Positions 33,046 to 42,767 of a DNA stretch of 47,519 bases are shown here, one piece after another. The stretch is from Reyranella sp. (GTDB taxonomy: Bacteria > Pseudomonadota > Alphaproteobacteria > Reyranellales > Reyranellaceae), in contig JAKFVH010000117.1 in NCBI GenBank assembly GCA_021732285.1, positions 1 through 47,519 on the forward strand, in the 5' to 3' direction. The translations under genes were made by a program, and so were the position numbers. A model generated the notes under the pieces. The model searched no databases, had not been told where the DNA came from, and saw nothing but the letters and a program-made list of their open reading frames with translations. The stretch's first letter is position 1. Each line of letters starts with the position of its first letter.

Positions 33046-34098
33046 CTATGACGCCGCCGCATCCGGCACGGTGCGCCGCTTCAGCGGCTGCCAGACGCCG
33101 CGTGGAATGGGCTGCAGGGTGGCGAGGAACTGCGCCGCGCAGCGTTCCCAGGTGAAGGTCTCGGCGTGGCGGCGGCAATCGGCGGGATCGCGGTCGATGG
33201 CGGCCAGGCAGGCGGTGCGCAGGTCCTCGTCGAGCGCACCGACTTTCGGATCGGTAACCACATCGAGCGGCCCCGGCACGGGATAGCCCGCGACCGGCAC
33301 GCCCGAGGCCAGCGCCTCGACCATGACCAGGCCGAACGTGTCGGTGCGGCTGGGGAAGACGAAGCAGTCGGACTCGGCGTAGCGCAGCGACAGCTCGTCG
33401 GTGTCGACCGAGCCGAAGAAGCGCGCGTCCTTGTAGCGGCTTTTGAGCTCCTTGAGCTGCGGGCCGCCGCCCACCACCCATTTGGTGCCCGGCAGATCGA
33501 GATCGAGGAAGGCTTTTATGTTCTTCTCGATCGCAAGCCGTCCGGCATAGAGCCAGATCGGCCGCGCGTCGCCGGTCTGGGTGCGCGGGCGCGGATGGAA
33601 GGCCGTGATGTCGACGCCGCGCGACCATGGCGCCAGATTCTTGAAGCCGCGCTCCGTGAGGTCATCGCGGATCGACTGCGCCACCACCAGCACCCCCGCC
33701 GACGGCGCGTGGAAGCGGCGCACGAAGGCGTAGCTCCACGACAGGGGCAGGCGGATGCGGGCATGCACGTATTCGGGAAAGCGCGTGTGGTAGGCGGTGG
33801 TGAAAGGGATACCGCGCGCCAGGCAGAAGTTGCGCGCTGCCCAGCCCAGCGGTCCCTCGGTGACCAGGTGGATGGCGTCGGGCGCGTAGAGCTTCAGCAT
33901 GTGCGCCAGGCGCGCGCCGGGGAACAGCGAGAGCCGGATCTCGGGATAGGTCGGGCAGGGCAGCGTGCGGAAGCGGTCGGGGCCGAAGACTTCGACGTCG
34001 TGGCCGTCGGCGCGCAGGATCTGGGCCACGGTCTCGATGGTACGCACCACGCCGTTGATCTGCGGCCGCCAGGCGTCGGAGACGATGGCGATGCGCAA
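33046..34098 (-). CDS. Family-4 glycosyltransferase, mannosyl/glucosyl-lipid type
   Basis: A 350-residue GT-B enzyme: IVSDAWRPQINGVVRTIETV with the glycine-rich N-terminal loop, GPDRFRTLPCPTYPEIRLSL, FTTAYHTRFPEYVHAR, the donor part WLYAGRLAIEKNIKAFLDLD, FFGSVDTDELSLRYAESDCF and the E-x7-E motif FGLVMVEALASGVPVAGYPV. It matches the plasma-membrane glycosyltransferases that place hexoses on diacylglycerol or related lipids. The start is a TTG at 34098, directly before the conserved RIAIVSD, with GGAG 8 bases upstream and the phosphoesterase stop 5 bases upstream. It is co-transcribed with the phosphoesterase. Confidence 0.88.
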   Translation of the reverse strand: MRIAIVSDAWRPQINGVVRTIETVAQILRADGHDVEVFGPDRFRTLPCPTYPEIRLSLFPGARLAHMLKLYAPDAIHLVTEGPLGWAARNFCLARGIPFTTAYHTRFPEYVHARIRLPLSWSYAFVRRFHAPSAGVLVVAQSIRDDLTERGFKNLAPWSRGVDITAFHPRPRTQTGDARPIWLYAGRLAIEKNIKAFLDLDLPGTKWVVGGGPQLKELKSRYKDARFFGSVDTDELSLRYAESDCFVFPSRTDTFGLVMVEALASGVPVAGYPVPGPLDVVTDPKVGALDEDLRTACLAAIDRDPADCRRHAETFTWERCAAQFLATLQPIPRGVWQPLKRRTVPDAAAS

Positions 34099-34103
34099 TC
34101 CGG

Positions 34104-34922
34104 CTACTCCGCCGCCATGCGGACGGGCGCCGCCAGACGCGGCAGCATGGCATCGCGACGCGCGACCTCCTCGGCCCAGTGCACGATGCGCAGGCGGCCG
34201 TCGAAGTCCTCGACCAGGGCGGTGCAGCTTTCCACCCAGTCGCCGTCGTTGCAGTAGAGGATGCCGTCGATGGTGCGGATCTCGGCGTGGTGGATGTGGC
34301 CGCACACCACGCCGTCGACGCCGCGGCGGCGCGCTTCGCTCGCGACGGCGTGCTCGTAGTTGTCGATGAACTGGACCGCGTTCTTGACCTTGTGCTTGAG
34401 GTACGCCGACAGCGACCAGTAGGGCAAGCCGAGCTTGCGGCGCGCCCAGTTGAAGGTCGTGTTGATGCGCAGCGCCGCGCTGTAGGCCCAGTCGCCCAGG
34501 ATGGCGAGCCAGCGCGCGTAGCGCACGATGCCGTCGAACTGATCGCCGTGGATGATCAAGAGCTTGCGACCGTCCGGCTGGACGTGGATGGCTTCTTCCT
34601 CGACTTTCACGTCGCCGAAGGTGAGCTGGCAGTATTGCCGCGCCGCCTCGTCATGATTGCCGGGGATGTAGATGACGTTGGTGCCCTTGCGCGCCTTGCG
34701 CATGATCTTCTGCACCACGTCGTTGTGCGCCTGCGGCCAGTACCACCAGCGCTTCAGGCGCCAGCCATCGACAATGTCGCCGACGAGGTACAAGGTCTCG
34801 CTCTCGTTCCTCTTCAGGAAATCGAGCAGCAGCTCGGCCTGGCAACCACGCGTGCCCAAATGGATATCGGACAGGAAGATCGCGCGATGGCGGGCAGGTT
34901 GGTTACGCTCGATCACGGTCAT
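34104..34922 (-). CDS. LpxH-like metallophosphoesterase
   Basis: A 272-residue calcineurin-like phosphoesterase resembling UDP-2,3-diacylglucosamine diphosphatase. All five metal motifs are visible: LSDIHLGTRG, YLVGDIVDGWRL, YIPGNHDEAAR, LLIIHGDQFDG and VVCGHIHHAEI. These longer LpxH-like proteins are often found with a GT4 enzyme, as here, and may process a lipid intermediate other than lipid A. The ATG at 34922 (MTVIERNQPARHRAIFLSD) is chosen; an in-frame extension of 36 codons upstream has no family similarity. It is divergent from the DAG kinase across 107 bp. Confidence 0.88.
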   Translation of the reverse strand: MTVIERNQPARHRAIFLSDIHLGTRGCQAELLLDFLKRNESETLYLVGDIVDGWRLKRWWYWPQAHNDVVQKIMRKARKGTNVIYIPGNHDEAARQYCQLTFGDVKVEEEAIHVQPDGRKLLIIHGDQFDGIVRYARWLAILGDWAYSAALRINTTFNWARRKLGLPYWSLSAYLKHKVKNAVQFIDNYEHAVASEARRRGVDGVVCGHIHHAEIRTIDGILYCNDGDWVESCTALVEDFDGRLRIVHWAEEVARRDAMLPRLAAPVRMAAE

Positions 34923-35029
34923 GTGGATAAAACTCGACCGACACAAAATCTGTTGGGCACGATTGCGCGTGACGCAGGGGATTGTGTATGTCGGCGATTG
35001 CGTGGCTGTGAATCGAATGTGACGGTTCA

Positions 35030-35953
35030 ATGAACGTCGTTGCCTCCAAAGCCCTGTTGTTGATCGTCAATCCGACGGCCGGACGCCGCCGCCGCGGGCT
35101 GGTCGACGCCGTCGCGGCCCGCGTGCGCCAGGAGGGATGGAGCGTCGACGTCGTCGAGACCAAGGCGGCGGGCGATGCGCGGCGGCTGGCCGAGACCTGC
35201 GATGCAAGCCGTTACAGCGTGATCGCTGTCGCCGGCGGCGACGGCACGATCAACGAGGTCATCAACGGGCTTGCCGGCCGCAGTGACGAGGCACCCGCAA
35301 TCGGCATCGTGCCGCTGGGCACGGCCAACGTGCTGGCGCACGAGCTGGGGCTGGGTTTTTCCGCCGCTGCCGTTGCGCGCACGATGGTCGCGGGGCGGCC
35401 GTTGCTGGTGCAGCCCGGCGAGGCCGTCAATGGTGCGGGCGCGCGTTGCTTCTCCCTCATGGCGGGGGCTGGCTTCGATGCCAAGGTCGTGGCCGGGGTC
35501 AGCGCGCCGCTCAAGCGCCGGCTGGGCCGCGCCGCCTATGTCTGGCGCTCACTGGTCGAGGCGCGGCGCTACCGGCCGGTGCGCTACGAGGTCGAGGTCG
35601 ATGGCGTGCGCCACGAGGCGTCGTCGGTGATCGTGACGCGCAGCCGGCACTATGCCGGGCCTTACGTGGTGGCGCCCAAGGCCGCGCTCGGCGAGCCGTT
35701 GCTGCATGTCTGCCTGTTCGAGCGTTGGGGCCGCTCGCATACGTTCCGTTACGGACTGGCGCTGCTGCTGGGTCGCCTGCCGCGCATGGCGGGCTATCGC
35801 GTGGTGACCGGCCGTTCCGTGAAAGTGTCGGTGCTGAACGACGCCGGCGAGGGGCGCGATCAGCCCGTACAGATCGACGGCGACAATGCGCTTATCTTGC
35901 CCGTGTCGATCGGGCTCGCCGCCGGTGCAGTTCGCCTGCTGCGGCCGGCTTGA
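35030..35953 (+). CDS. Diacylglycerol kinase-like lipid kinase (DAGK catalytic domain)
   Basis: A 307-residue soluble lipid kinase: LLLIVNPTAGRRRRG with the phosphate-binding loop, VIAVAGGDGTINEVINGL with the GGDGT nucleotide motif, IGIVPLGTANVLAHELGL, and the C-terminal DGDNALILPVSI. It is of the DgkB/YegS class, phosphorylating diacylglycerol or a similar lipid. Beside the GT4 enzyme and phosphoesterase it may recycle diacylglycerol released in lipid remodelling, which would complement the diacylglycerol use by btaA (inference). Its 3' end overlaps the small gene at 35892 on the opposite strand by 62 bp. Confidence 0.9.
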   Translation: MNVVASKALLLIVNPTAGRRRRGLVDAVAARVRQEGWSVDVVETKAAGDARRLAETCDASRYSVIAVAGGDGTINEVINGLAGRSDEAPAIGIVPLGTANVLAHELGLGFSAAAVARTMVAGRPLLVQPGEAVNGAGARCFSLMAGAGFDAKVVAGVSAPLKRRLGRAAYVWRSLVEARRYRPVRYEVEVDGVRHEASSVIVTRSRHYAGPYVVAPKAALGEPLLHVCLFERWGRSHTFRYGLALLLGRLPRMAGYRVVTGRSVKVSVLNDAGEGRDQPVQIDGDNALILPVSIGLAAGAVRLLRPA

Positions 35954-36203
35954 GCTCAGCAGGTCGGTAGAGCTCGGCGACCTCCTCGGCGGACAGGCCG
36001 AAGATCGCCGCCAGCCGGTCGATTTCGGCTCCTGCGAAGGCGCCGGCAAGCTCCGGGTCGTCCATCTCGGCGAACAGGACCTCCTCCACGGCGACAAGCC
36101 GGCGGTTGTCGCCACGATGGGTGAAAGGCACGCCGAGCCGCTTCGGTCCGCGGTTGGCGGGTACCTGAAGCGCGAGCACTGTTGAGGTTGCCTTCCTGGT
36201 CAT
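35892..36203 (-). CDS. Small hypothetical protein, coupled to the GNAT-like gene
   Basis: A 103-residue protein with no recognised family: VPANRGPKRLGVPFTHRGDN, then a helical acidic part (VEEVLFAEMDDPELAGAFAG, IDRLAAIFGLSAEEVAELYR) and a basic tail that runs into the DAG kinase gene's 3' end. The ATG overlaps the stop of the upstream gene as ATGA, which is the main reason to accept it. It may be a partner of that protein. Confidence 0.6.
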   Translation of the reverse strand: MTRKATSTVLALQVPANRGPKRLGVPFTHRGDNRRLVAVEEVLFAEMDDPELAGAFAGAEIDRLAAIFGLSAEEVAELYRPAELKPAAAGELHRRRARSTRAR

Positions 36204-36913
36204 GGGATCAATCCTATTCGCCGCAAATATATAGTCGCGGAAGCCTCTTCGGAAAGGTCAAGTTCACCGGGCCAGCTCTCTCCCATGAGCAGGTGCTTGC
36301 CGAGCGTCGTGCCGCCGAACGGCATGGCAAGGGCAGCGATGGCTCGCAAGGCACGCCGATCCGCAGACCGCAGAAGCCCGTCGACCGCGGCTACCTGGGC
36401 CGGCGTGAAGTTCGAGGCCACGGCGGCAAACTTTGTCGCCAACCGCGCCGCGATGACCGGCCAGGCGGCGTCCGGCGAGGGCAGGAAGCCGTGGACAGCC
36501 CAGACGTAGCCGCCATGGGTAAGGCCCGCCTGGAGCGTCATGCGGGCGATGCCGCAGTCGCGCTCGATCAGAAGGAGGTTCTGCAGCAGATGCCGGCTGG
36601 TCGGACCGCCGCGGCCGGTCGGCGTCACGACGAGCCAGCTGATATGCGCCCGCCGCTGCGGCGGATCGAAGCGAAGAACCATCGTGGCGACGCGCACACC
36701 GGCTTGGTAGAGGGTCGCCCGAACGAGCAGGCGCCCTGCGGATATCGTCCTCAGGGCGAGAAAGCCGGCGTTGAAGCGCGCCGTCAGCACTTGGCAGAAC
36801 TGCAGCGCGTCCCGGCCGAAATGGGCGGTACACCAGGCATCGACCGCCGGGAGCGAAGCGCCGGCGAGGCCGTGAGCGCCGCGCCGATTGTTCAAGACGA
36901 TGAACGCCGTCAA
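36200..36913 (-). CDS. GNAT-like fold protein of unknown substrate
   Basis: A 237-residue protein. The middle part VRVATMVLRFDPPQRRAHIS, then WLVVTPTGRGGPTSRHLLQN with an R-G-x-G-x-T/A pyrophosphate-like loop, IARMTLQAGLTHGGYVWAVH follows the strand-loop-helix order of GNAT enzymes and the GGYxWA(x)xGF element of a GNAT-like subgroup seen in mobile DNA. The C-terminal GKHLLMGESWPGELDL also fits that group. No signal peptide. It starts right after mltB's stop region and is coupled by ATGA to the small gene downstream. Acetyl-transfer is plausible but unproven. Confidence 0.62.
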   Translation of the reverse strand: MTAFIVLNNRRGAHGLAGASLPAVDAWCTAHFGRDALQFCQVLTARFNAGFLALRTISAGRLLVRATLYQAGVRVATMVLRFDPPQRRAHISWLVVTPTGRGGPTSRHLLQNLLLIERDCGIARMTLQAGLTHGGYVWAVHGFLPSPDAAWPVIAARLATKFAAVASNFTPAQVAAVDGLLRSADRRALRAIAALAMPFGGTTLGKHLLMGESWPGELDLSEEASATIYLRRIGLIP

Positions 36914-36932
36914 CGGCAGCCTTCAGCGCGAC

Positions 36933-38144
36933 TTAGCGCGCCTGCTGCAGCCGTCGCACGAACGCCGGCGTCGGATGGCCGTCGGCCGGCATGCCGATCT
37001 GCTTCTGGTAGAGCCGCACCGCCGAGCGCGTCTTGGGGCCTAAAAGGCCGTCGACCTCGTCGGTGTAGAGCGTGAGGCGCGCCAGGCGGTTCTGCATGTC
37101 GATGACGGTGTCGCGCGAGAGCGGCTCGTCGTCGGCCGGCGGGGCCTGCACGACCGGCGGGCCGCCGGCGATCTGCTGCGCCAGGATGGCGACCGACAGC
37201 GCATAGAGCGTCGAGCGGTTCCAGTTCATCACCGCCTTGAAGTTGGGATAGAGGATGAAGGCGGGCCCGCGATAGCCCGCCGGCAGGATGATCGACGAGG
37301 GCTCGTCGGAGCTGGGCAGCGCCGCATTGCCGGCCTTCTTCACGCCCATCTGCGCCCAGGCGCGCACCGGCTTCTCCACCGTCGTGTCGGCCTGATCGAG
37401 CGGGAAGCCCTGGGGCAGGAACACTTCTTCGGCGGCCGGCAGCGGCGGTTTCCACCCGATGCCGCGCAAGAAATTCGCGGCCGAGGCGAAGGCGTCGGGC
37501 AGGCTGTTCCACAGATCGATGCGGCCGTCGCCGGTACGGTCGACACCCCATTTCATGAAGGTCGAGGGCATGAACTGCATGTTGCCCATGGCGCCGGCCC
37601 ACGAGCCGCGCATCTGCTCGCGCGTCATGTGGTTCAGGCTGAGGATGCGCAGCGCCTGCACCGTCTCGTTGCTGAAGAAGTCACGGCGCTTGGTGTTGCA
37701 GGCCAGCGTCGCCACCGAACGCACGACCTGGAAGTCGCCCATGAAGCCGCCGTAGTTGGTCTCGATGCCCCAGAAGGCCATGATGTAGTGCGGCGGCACA
37801 CCGTACTCGGACTGCAGCGCGTCGAGAAGGGCGCGATGCTGGGCCAGGCGCTGCTGGCCTTTGACGATGCGATCGTTCGACACCGTGCTGCCGACATACT
37901 TGGCGTAAGTCAGCGAGAATTCCGGCTGTTTCGAATCGAGGTCGATGATCTTCTGGTCGGGCGTCAGGCCCTGGAAGGCGCGGTCGGCGATGGCGGCCGG
38001 CACGCCCTGGCGCGTGGCGTCCGCCTTGATGGTCTGCAGGCAGGACTGGAAGTCGCCCCCTTGAGCATGAGCGGGCGCGAGGGCAGGCCCGGCGAGGAAT
38101 GCCGACGTTGCGGCGAGGATCGTTGTCTTGAGGAGGGGTTTCAT
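36933..38144 (-). CDS. mltB: Lytic murein transglycosylase, MltB family, with peptidoglycan-binding domain
   Basis: A 403-residue exported protein. The signal peptide is residues 1-27 (ILAATSAFLAGPALAPAHA before the cleavage). The catalytic Glu128 lies in IMAFWGIETNYGGFMGDF; SWAGAMGNMQFMPSTF and the DGRIDLWNSLPDAFASAANF segment are MltB hallmarks. A C-terminal PG_binding_1 domain (about 345-400, MQNRLARLTLYTDEVDGLLG) follows. It cuts glycan strands to 1,6-anhydro products in the periplasm. It lies 13 bp downstream of pmbA on the same strand. Confidence 0.93.
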   Translation of the reverse strand: MKPLLKTTILAATSAFLAGPALAPAHAQGGDFQSCLQTIKADATRQGVPAAIADRAFQGLTPDQKIIDLDSKQPEFSLTYAKYVGSTVSNDRIVKGQQRLAQHRALLDALQSEYGVPPHYIMAFWGIETNYGGFMGDFQVVRSVATLACNTKRRDFFSNETVQALRILSLNHMTREQMRGSWAGAMGNMQFMPSTFMKWGVDRTGDGRIDLWNSLPDAFASAANFLRGIGWKPPLPAAEEVFLPQGFPLDQADTTVEKPVRAWAQMGVKKAGNAALPSSDEPSSIILPAGYRGPAFILYPNFKAVMNWNRSTLYALSVAILAQQIAGGPPVVQAPPADDEPLSRDTVIDMQNRLARLTLYTDEVDGLLGPKTRSAVRLYQKQIGMPADGHPTPAFVRRLQQAR

Positions 38145-38157
38145 GCCCTCGACAATA

Positions 38158-39555
38158 TCACGAGCCAGCGACGGTCAGCCCCTCGATTCGCACCGTTGGC
38201 GCGTTGGTCGAGCTCTTGAACTGCAGGTCGTTGGCCGGGGTCATGTTCAAGAACATGTCCTTCAGGTTCCCGGCCACGGTGATGCCGCTCACCGGCCAGG
38301 CGAGCTTGCCGTTCTCGATCCAGAATCCCGAAGCGCCGCGGCTGTAGTCGCCAGTCACGCCGTTGACACCGAAGCCGATCAGGTCGGTGATGTAGAGGCC
38401 GCTCTTGATGTCGCCCAAAAGCTCGTCGAACGAGAGCTTGCCCTTCTCGAGATAGAAGTTCGAGGTGGTGGGCGAGGGCGGGCCCGACGTGCCGCGCGAT
38501 GCGTGTCCGGTCGGCTTCAGCTTGAGCTGGCGGGCGGCGGCGAGGTCGAGCAGCCACGTGGTCAGTCGGCCGTCGTCGATCACGGCATAGCGCTTGGTCG
38601 GCAGGCCCTCGGCGTCGAACGGCCGGCTGCCCAGCCCACGCTCGCGATGCGGGTTGTCGAGGATGCGGATGCCGTCGGCGAAGATCTTCTCGTCCATCTT
38701 GTCTTTCAGGAACGAGGTGCCGCGCGCCACGGCGCGGCCGTTGATGGCGCCCGCGAGATGGCCGATCAGCCCGCCCGAGACGCGCCGGTCGTAGACCACC
38801 GGCACGCGCGCGCTCTTGGCCTTGCGCGGATTGAGCCGGCGCACGACGAACTTGCCGGCGTTGCGGCCGACGGTGCGGGCCGCCATGAGATCCTCCAGAT
38901 GCACGGCGCTCGACCATTCGTAGTCGCGCTCCATGCCCGTGCCCTCGCCACCCAGTACCGCGCAGGACAGCGAATAGCCGCTGCGCCGATAGCCGCCCGA
39001 GAAGCCGTTGCTGGCCGCCAGCATCACCGAGGTGCGGCCCCAGCTCGCCTCGGCGCCTTCGGAGTTGGTGACGCCCTTGACGGCGCGCGCCGCGTCCTCG
39101 GCTTCGGCCGCCATGACCAGCAGCGCCTTGGCCGACGGCCGGCTCTTGTCGTTGAGGTCGAGATCGGGCCAGCCGTCCGCCAGCAACTCCTCCGGCGCGA
39201 TGCCGCACACCGGGTCCTCGGGCACGGCGCGCGCCATGTCGACGGCGCGGGTGGCCAGCGTGCGCAGGGCGGCGGGCGCGAAATCGGTCGACGAGACGAA
39301 GGCCTGGCGCTGGCCCACGAACACGCGCAGGCCGAGATCGCGGCCCTCGCTGCTCTCGAGCTTCTCGCGCTTGCCCATGCGCTGGGCGACGGAGATGGAC
39401 TCGCCGTTGACGTAAAGCGCGTCGGCCGAATCGGCGCCGGCGGCCTTCGCCCATTTCATCAGGTCGGCGAGCAGGTTGGCGTCCGGCGCACTCGCAGTAT
39501 GCTTGCTCGCCGGGCGCTTGTTCTTGCGGGGGGCGGTCTTTTTCGCTTTGGCCAT
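38158..39555 (-). CDS. pmbA: TldE/PmbA-type metalloprotease-family protein
   Basis: A 465-residue PmbA/TldE homologue. The lysine-rich N-terminus is variable; the core begins near residue 30 (LADLMKWAKAAGADSADALY). Signatures: ESSEGRDLGLRVFVGQRQAF, VVYDRRVSGGLIGHLAGAIN, RILDNPHRERGLGSRPFDAE, and TGDYSRGASGFWIENGKL near the C-terminus. PmbA lacks the metal-binding HExxxH of TldD and works with it in processing peptides such as modified precursors. TldD is not in this window. Full length, no disruption. Confidence 0.92.
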   Translation of the reverse strand: MAKAKKTAPRKNKRPASKHTASAPDANLLADLMKWAKAAGADSADALYVNGESISVAQRMGKREKLESSEGRDLGLRVFVGQRQAFVSSTDFAPAALRTLATRAVDMARAVPEDPVCGIAPEELLADGWPDLDLNDKSRPSAKALLVMAAEAEDAARAVKGVTNSEGAEASWGRTSVMLAASNGFSGGYRRSGYSLSCAVLGGEGTGMERDYEWSSAVHLEDLMAARTVGRNAGKFVVRRLNPRKAKSARVPVVYDRRVSGGLIGHLAGAINGRAVARGTSFLKDKMDEKIFADGIRILDNPHRERGLGSRPFDAEGLPTKRYAVIDDGRLTTWLLDLAAARQLKLKPTGHASRGTSGPPSPTTSNFYLEKGKLSFDELLGDIKSGLYITDLIGFGVNGVTGDYSRGASGFWIENGKLAWPVSGITVAGNLKDMFLNMTPANDLQFKSSTNAPTVRIEGLTVAGS

Positions 39556-39604
39556 GACCGCCCTTCTACGCGCTAAACCGCCACGTCGTCGAGATCAACC
39601 GGCC

Positions 39605-39853
39605 TCACCGGGCGTAGTTGATGCCGGCCCTGGTTTCGGCGATCGCGGAATCGACGAAGCCGATGGCGCGTTCGCGATGGCCGCCCTTGTTGGCCTGAGC
39701 GGCGACCAGGCTGGCGCGCGCCGCCTGCAACTGGCCCAACGCTTCCTGCATGTTGGGCTGGGCAGCCAGGGCGGCGCAGGCACCCGCGATCGCGCCGATG
39801 GTGATGCCGGTGATCAGGACTGCGGTCGGCGACTTGGAAAACGAGCGAAGCAT
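39605..39853 (-). CDS. Small exported repeat-family protein (paralogue 1)
   Basis: An 82-residue protein with an N-terminal hydrophobic segment (VLITGITIGAIAGACAAL) that is a signal peptide or anchor, then QPNMQEALGQLQAARASLVA and NKGGHRERAIGFVDSAIAET, AGINYAR. The QPxMQ.AL..L..A...L..A...KGGHR.KA......AI.E..AGI pattern is widespread in proteobacteria; function unknown. It is the downstream member of a tandem pair, 23 bp after paralogue 2. Confidence 0.8.
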   Translation of the reverse strand: MLRSFSKSPTAVLITGITIGAIAGACAALAAQPNMQEALGQLQAARASLVAAQANKGGHRERAIGFVDSAIAETRAGINYAR

Positions 39854-39876
39854 GAAACGGTCCTTTCGATGGCGTG

Positions 39877-40119
39877 TCAGTTGCCGGCGTAGTTGATGCC
39901 GGCCTCGGTCTCGGAGATCGCGGCGTTGACGAAGTTGAGGGCACGCTCGCGATGGCCGCCCTTGTTGGGCCGCGCCTGGAGCAGCTCGCCACGCGCCGCC
40001 TGCAGTGAGCCGAGTGCCGCCTGCATGTTGGGCTGGTTGGCGCCCGCGGTGCAGGCCACGGCCAAGCCGCCGATGATTGCGCCGGCTGCGAGATAGACGG
40101 CGGGAGTGAAACGATGCAT
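39877..40119 (-). CDS. Small exported repeat-family protein (paralogue 2)
   Basis: An 80-residue paralogue of the protein at 39605: hydrophobic N-terminus (VYLAAGAIIGGLAVACTAGA), then QPNMQAALGSLQAARGELLQ and NKGGHRERALNFVNAAISET, AGINYAGN. A cysteine follows the hydrophobic segment in both copies (GAC / VAC), which could be a lipidation site in a weak lipobox. GGAGG precedes the ATG. The longer in-frame reading upstream runs through the hairpin element at 40225-40274 and is not coding. Confidence 0.8.
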   Translation of the reverse strand: MHRFTPAVYLAAGAIIGGLAVACTAGANQPNMQAALGSLQAARGELLQARPNKGGHRERALNFVNAAISETEAGINYAGN

Positions 40120-40224
40120 GCGAACCTCCAGAAAAACGAAGAGCGGGCGGGGAAACTCCCGCCCGCTCCGATGGTAGAGCGCGCCCTTGTGGGACGGTAC
40201 TTCTAATATTGCTGACAGCTCATT

Positions 40225-40274
40225 CCGTCCGGCTAATTTCAGCCGGACGGGGTAGGCCCTGCGAAAACCAGGGC
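40225..40274. repeat. Hairpin pair of the CCGTCCGG/AGCCGGACGG type (copy 2), downstream of leuA
   Basis: CCGTCCGGCT (40225-40234) pairs perfectly with AGCCGGACGG (40241-40250), and GCCCTG (40256-40261) with CAGGGC (40269-40274). The first hairpin and the order of following bases repeat the element at 9976-9999. Lying 9 bp after leuA, the pair may end its transcript, though there is no U-run. Confidence 0.55.
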
Positions 40275-40282
40275 GGCTCCCT

Positions 40283-42215
<1,933 letters not shown>

Positions 42216-42222
42216 CTGGCCC

Positions 42223-42261
42223 AAAACCCTCCCCCTTCGCGGGGGCTGCGAAGGGGGAGGG
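42223..42261 (-). terminator. Rho-independent terminator after the small secreted-protein gene
   Basis: A 14-bp perfect stem (42227-42240 with 42248-42261; CCCTCCCCCTTCGC and its complement) with a 7-base loop is followed on the minus strand by TTTT (42226-42223). It lies 20 bp after the stop at 42281 and shields the leuA promoter from read-through. Confidence 0.8.
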
Positions 42262-42280
42262 CCCCGTGCGCGGGTGAGGG

Positions 42281-42601
42281 CTAGCGCATCGGGAAGCTGA
42301 AGTTGAAGTTCACGCTCGGATCCTGGGGGTAGCCGCCACCGCCGCCGTAGCCGTAGGCCGGCACCATCGGCATGGGCGCGACCGGCGCCACGTAGACCGG
42401 GCGCACGGGCTGCGCCACGTAGACCGGCCGCTCGACGATCACGCGCGATGGCCGGTCCCAGTCGCGGGAGTCCTTCCAGTGATGCTTGCGCTCCCAGCGA
42501 TCCCACCGGTCGTAGTCGTGGGCACTGGCCTGGGTGGCAACGAACAAGCTGGAGCCCGCGATCGCCGCGGCCAGGATCGTCTTCATCGCTACTCCACGCA
42601 T
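42281..42601 (-). CDS. Small secreted W/H-rich and P/V/Y-rich protein
   Basis: A 106-residue protein with a signal peptide (MKTILAAAIAGSSLFVATQA, cleavage about ASA-HD), then a charged aromatic part HDYDRWDRWERKHHWKDSRD, a repeat-like P-V-Y-V-A-P-V stretch, a glycine run and NFNFSFPMR at the end. It resembles small exported proteins of unknown function, often called surface or envelope proteins, in alphaproteobacteria. AGGAGG lies 5 bases before the ATG at 42601; the in-frame ATG at 42586 begins exactly at MKTIL and is the alternative. Confidence 0.72.
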   Translation of the reverse strand: MRGVAMKTILAAAIAGSSLFVATQASAHDYDRWDRWERKHHWKDSRDWDRPSRVIVERPVYVAQPVRPVYVAPVAPMPMVPAYGYGGGGGYPQDPSVNFNFSFPMR

Positions 42602-42767
42602 CACAGCCTCCTGTTTCCTCGGGGGTGACGTTGGTGCGTCTCCCGATGCAAAGAGGTACGTGGGTGTGGCCGACAGCATCCATTCTGCAGGGCGTGACCG
42701 ATCTGTGGCCGGGCCTGGGTCTGTGTGCTAGTCGAATGAAACCATTGGAAGAAAAGAGGAAGCGTAC

